This document shows, one piece after another, positions 5,500 through 5,500 of a DNA stretch of 5,500 nucleotides. Both the position numbers and the translations under genes were made by a program. The notes beneath the pieces were generated by a model. The model saw only the letters and a list, made by a program, of their open reading frames with translations. It did not search any database and was not told the DNA's origin. Source of the stretch: Chitinophagaceae bacterium (lineage in GTDB: Bacteria; Bacteroidota; Bacteroidia; Chitinophagales; Chitinophagaceae). The stretch lies in NCBI GenBank assembly GCA_003167015.1, contig PMUF01000232.1:1-5500 (forward strand), read 5' to 3'. Numbering within the stretch: position 1 is the first letter of the stretch; each line of letters opens with the position of its first letter.

Positions 5500-5500
5500 G

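Noticed and set aside
1..5500. Mobile elements, CRISPR repeats, tRNA or rRNA genes
   Set aside because: No transposase or integrase motifs, repeat-spacer arrays or rRNA/tRNA-like sequences were seen; the SRP RNA is the only RNA gene recognised.

Overview
The window looks like a chromosomal segment of a Bacteroidota bacterium, probably Chitinophagaceae-like. The grounds are a type IX secretion 'plug' protein (a family confined to this phylum), perfect TAnnTTTG -7 promoter boxes, AT-rich leaders without clear Shine-Dalgarno sequences, and a MoaC-Mog fusion. These assignments come from recognising motifs and family resemblance by eye; no database was searched.

Layout, left to right. A 5'-truncated NADP-isocitrate dehydrogenase gene (icd, + strand) enters from the left edge and ends at an intrinsic terminator. 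A convergent MoaD gene follows (- strand). A compact divergent control region (about 1313-1485) separates it from an FNR-like Crp-family regulator (+ strand). That regulator meets a convergent fused MoaC-Mog gene (- strand) with only 3 bp between stop codons. Upstream of moaC-mog on the same strand lie a TalC-type transaldolase, the SRP RNA gene (ffs, absent from any protein-only annotation), the T9SS plug protein, and the tail of one more possible gene at the right edge.

How the genes may work together. Two molybdenum cofactor genes (moaD and the moaC-mog fusion) flank a regulator whose cysteines match an oxygen-labile [4Fe-4S] FNR type. The regulator shares a near-symmetric divergent promoter with moaD. 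This suggests Moco supply, and thus molybdoenzyme respiration, is tied to oxygen or redox state. That is inference from context. The transaldolase, SRP RNA and plug protein look like ordinary housekeeping or secretion functions that share a strand.

The least ordinary features are three. First, a sharp composition break inside icd near base 236 suggests an assembly chimera or a recombination junction. Second, there is a structured hairpin just after the predicted moaD transcription start. Third, an inverted repeat lies between the two divergent -7 boxes. I see no mobile element, CRISPR array, tRNA or rRNA, and no clear new biological system.
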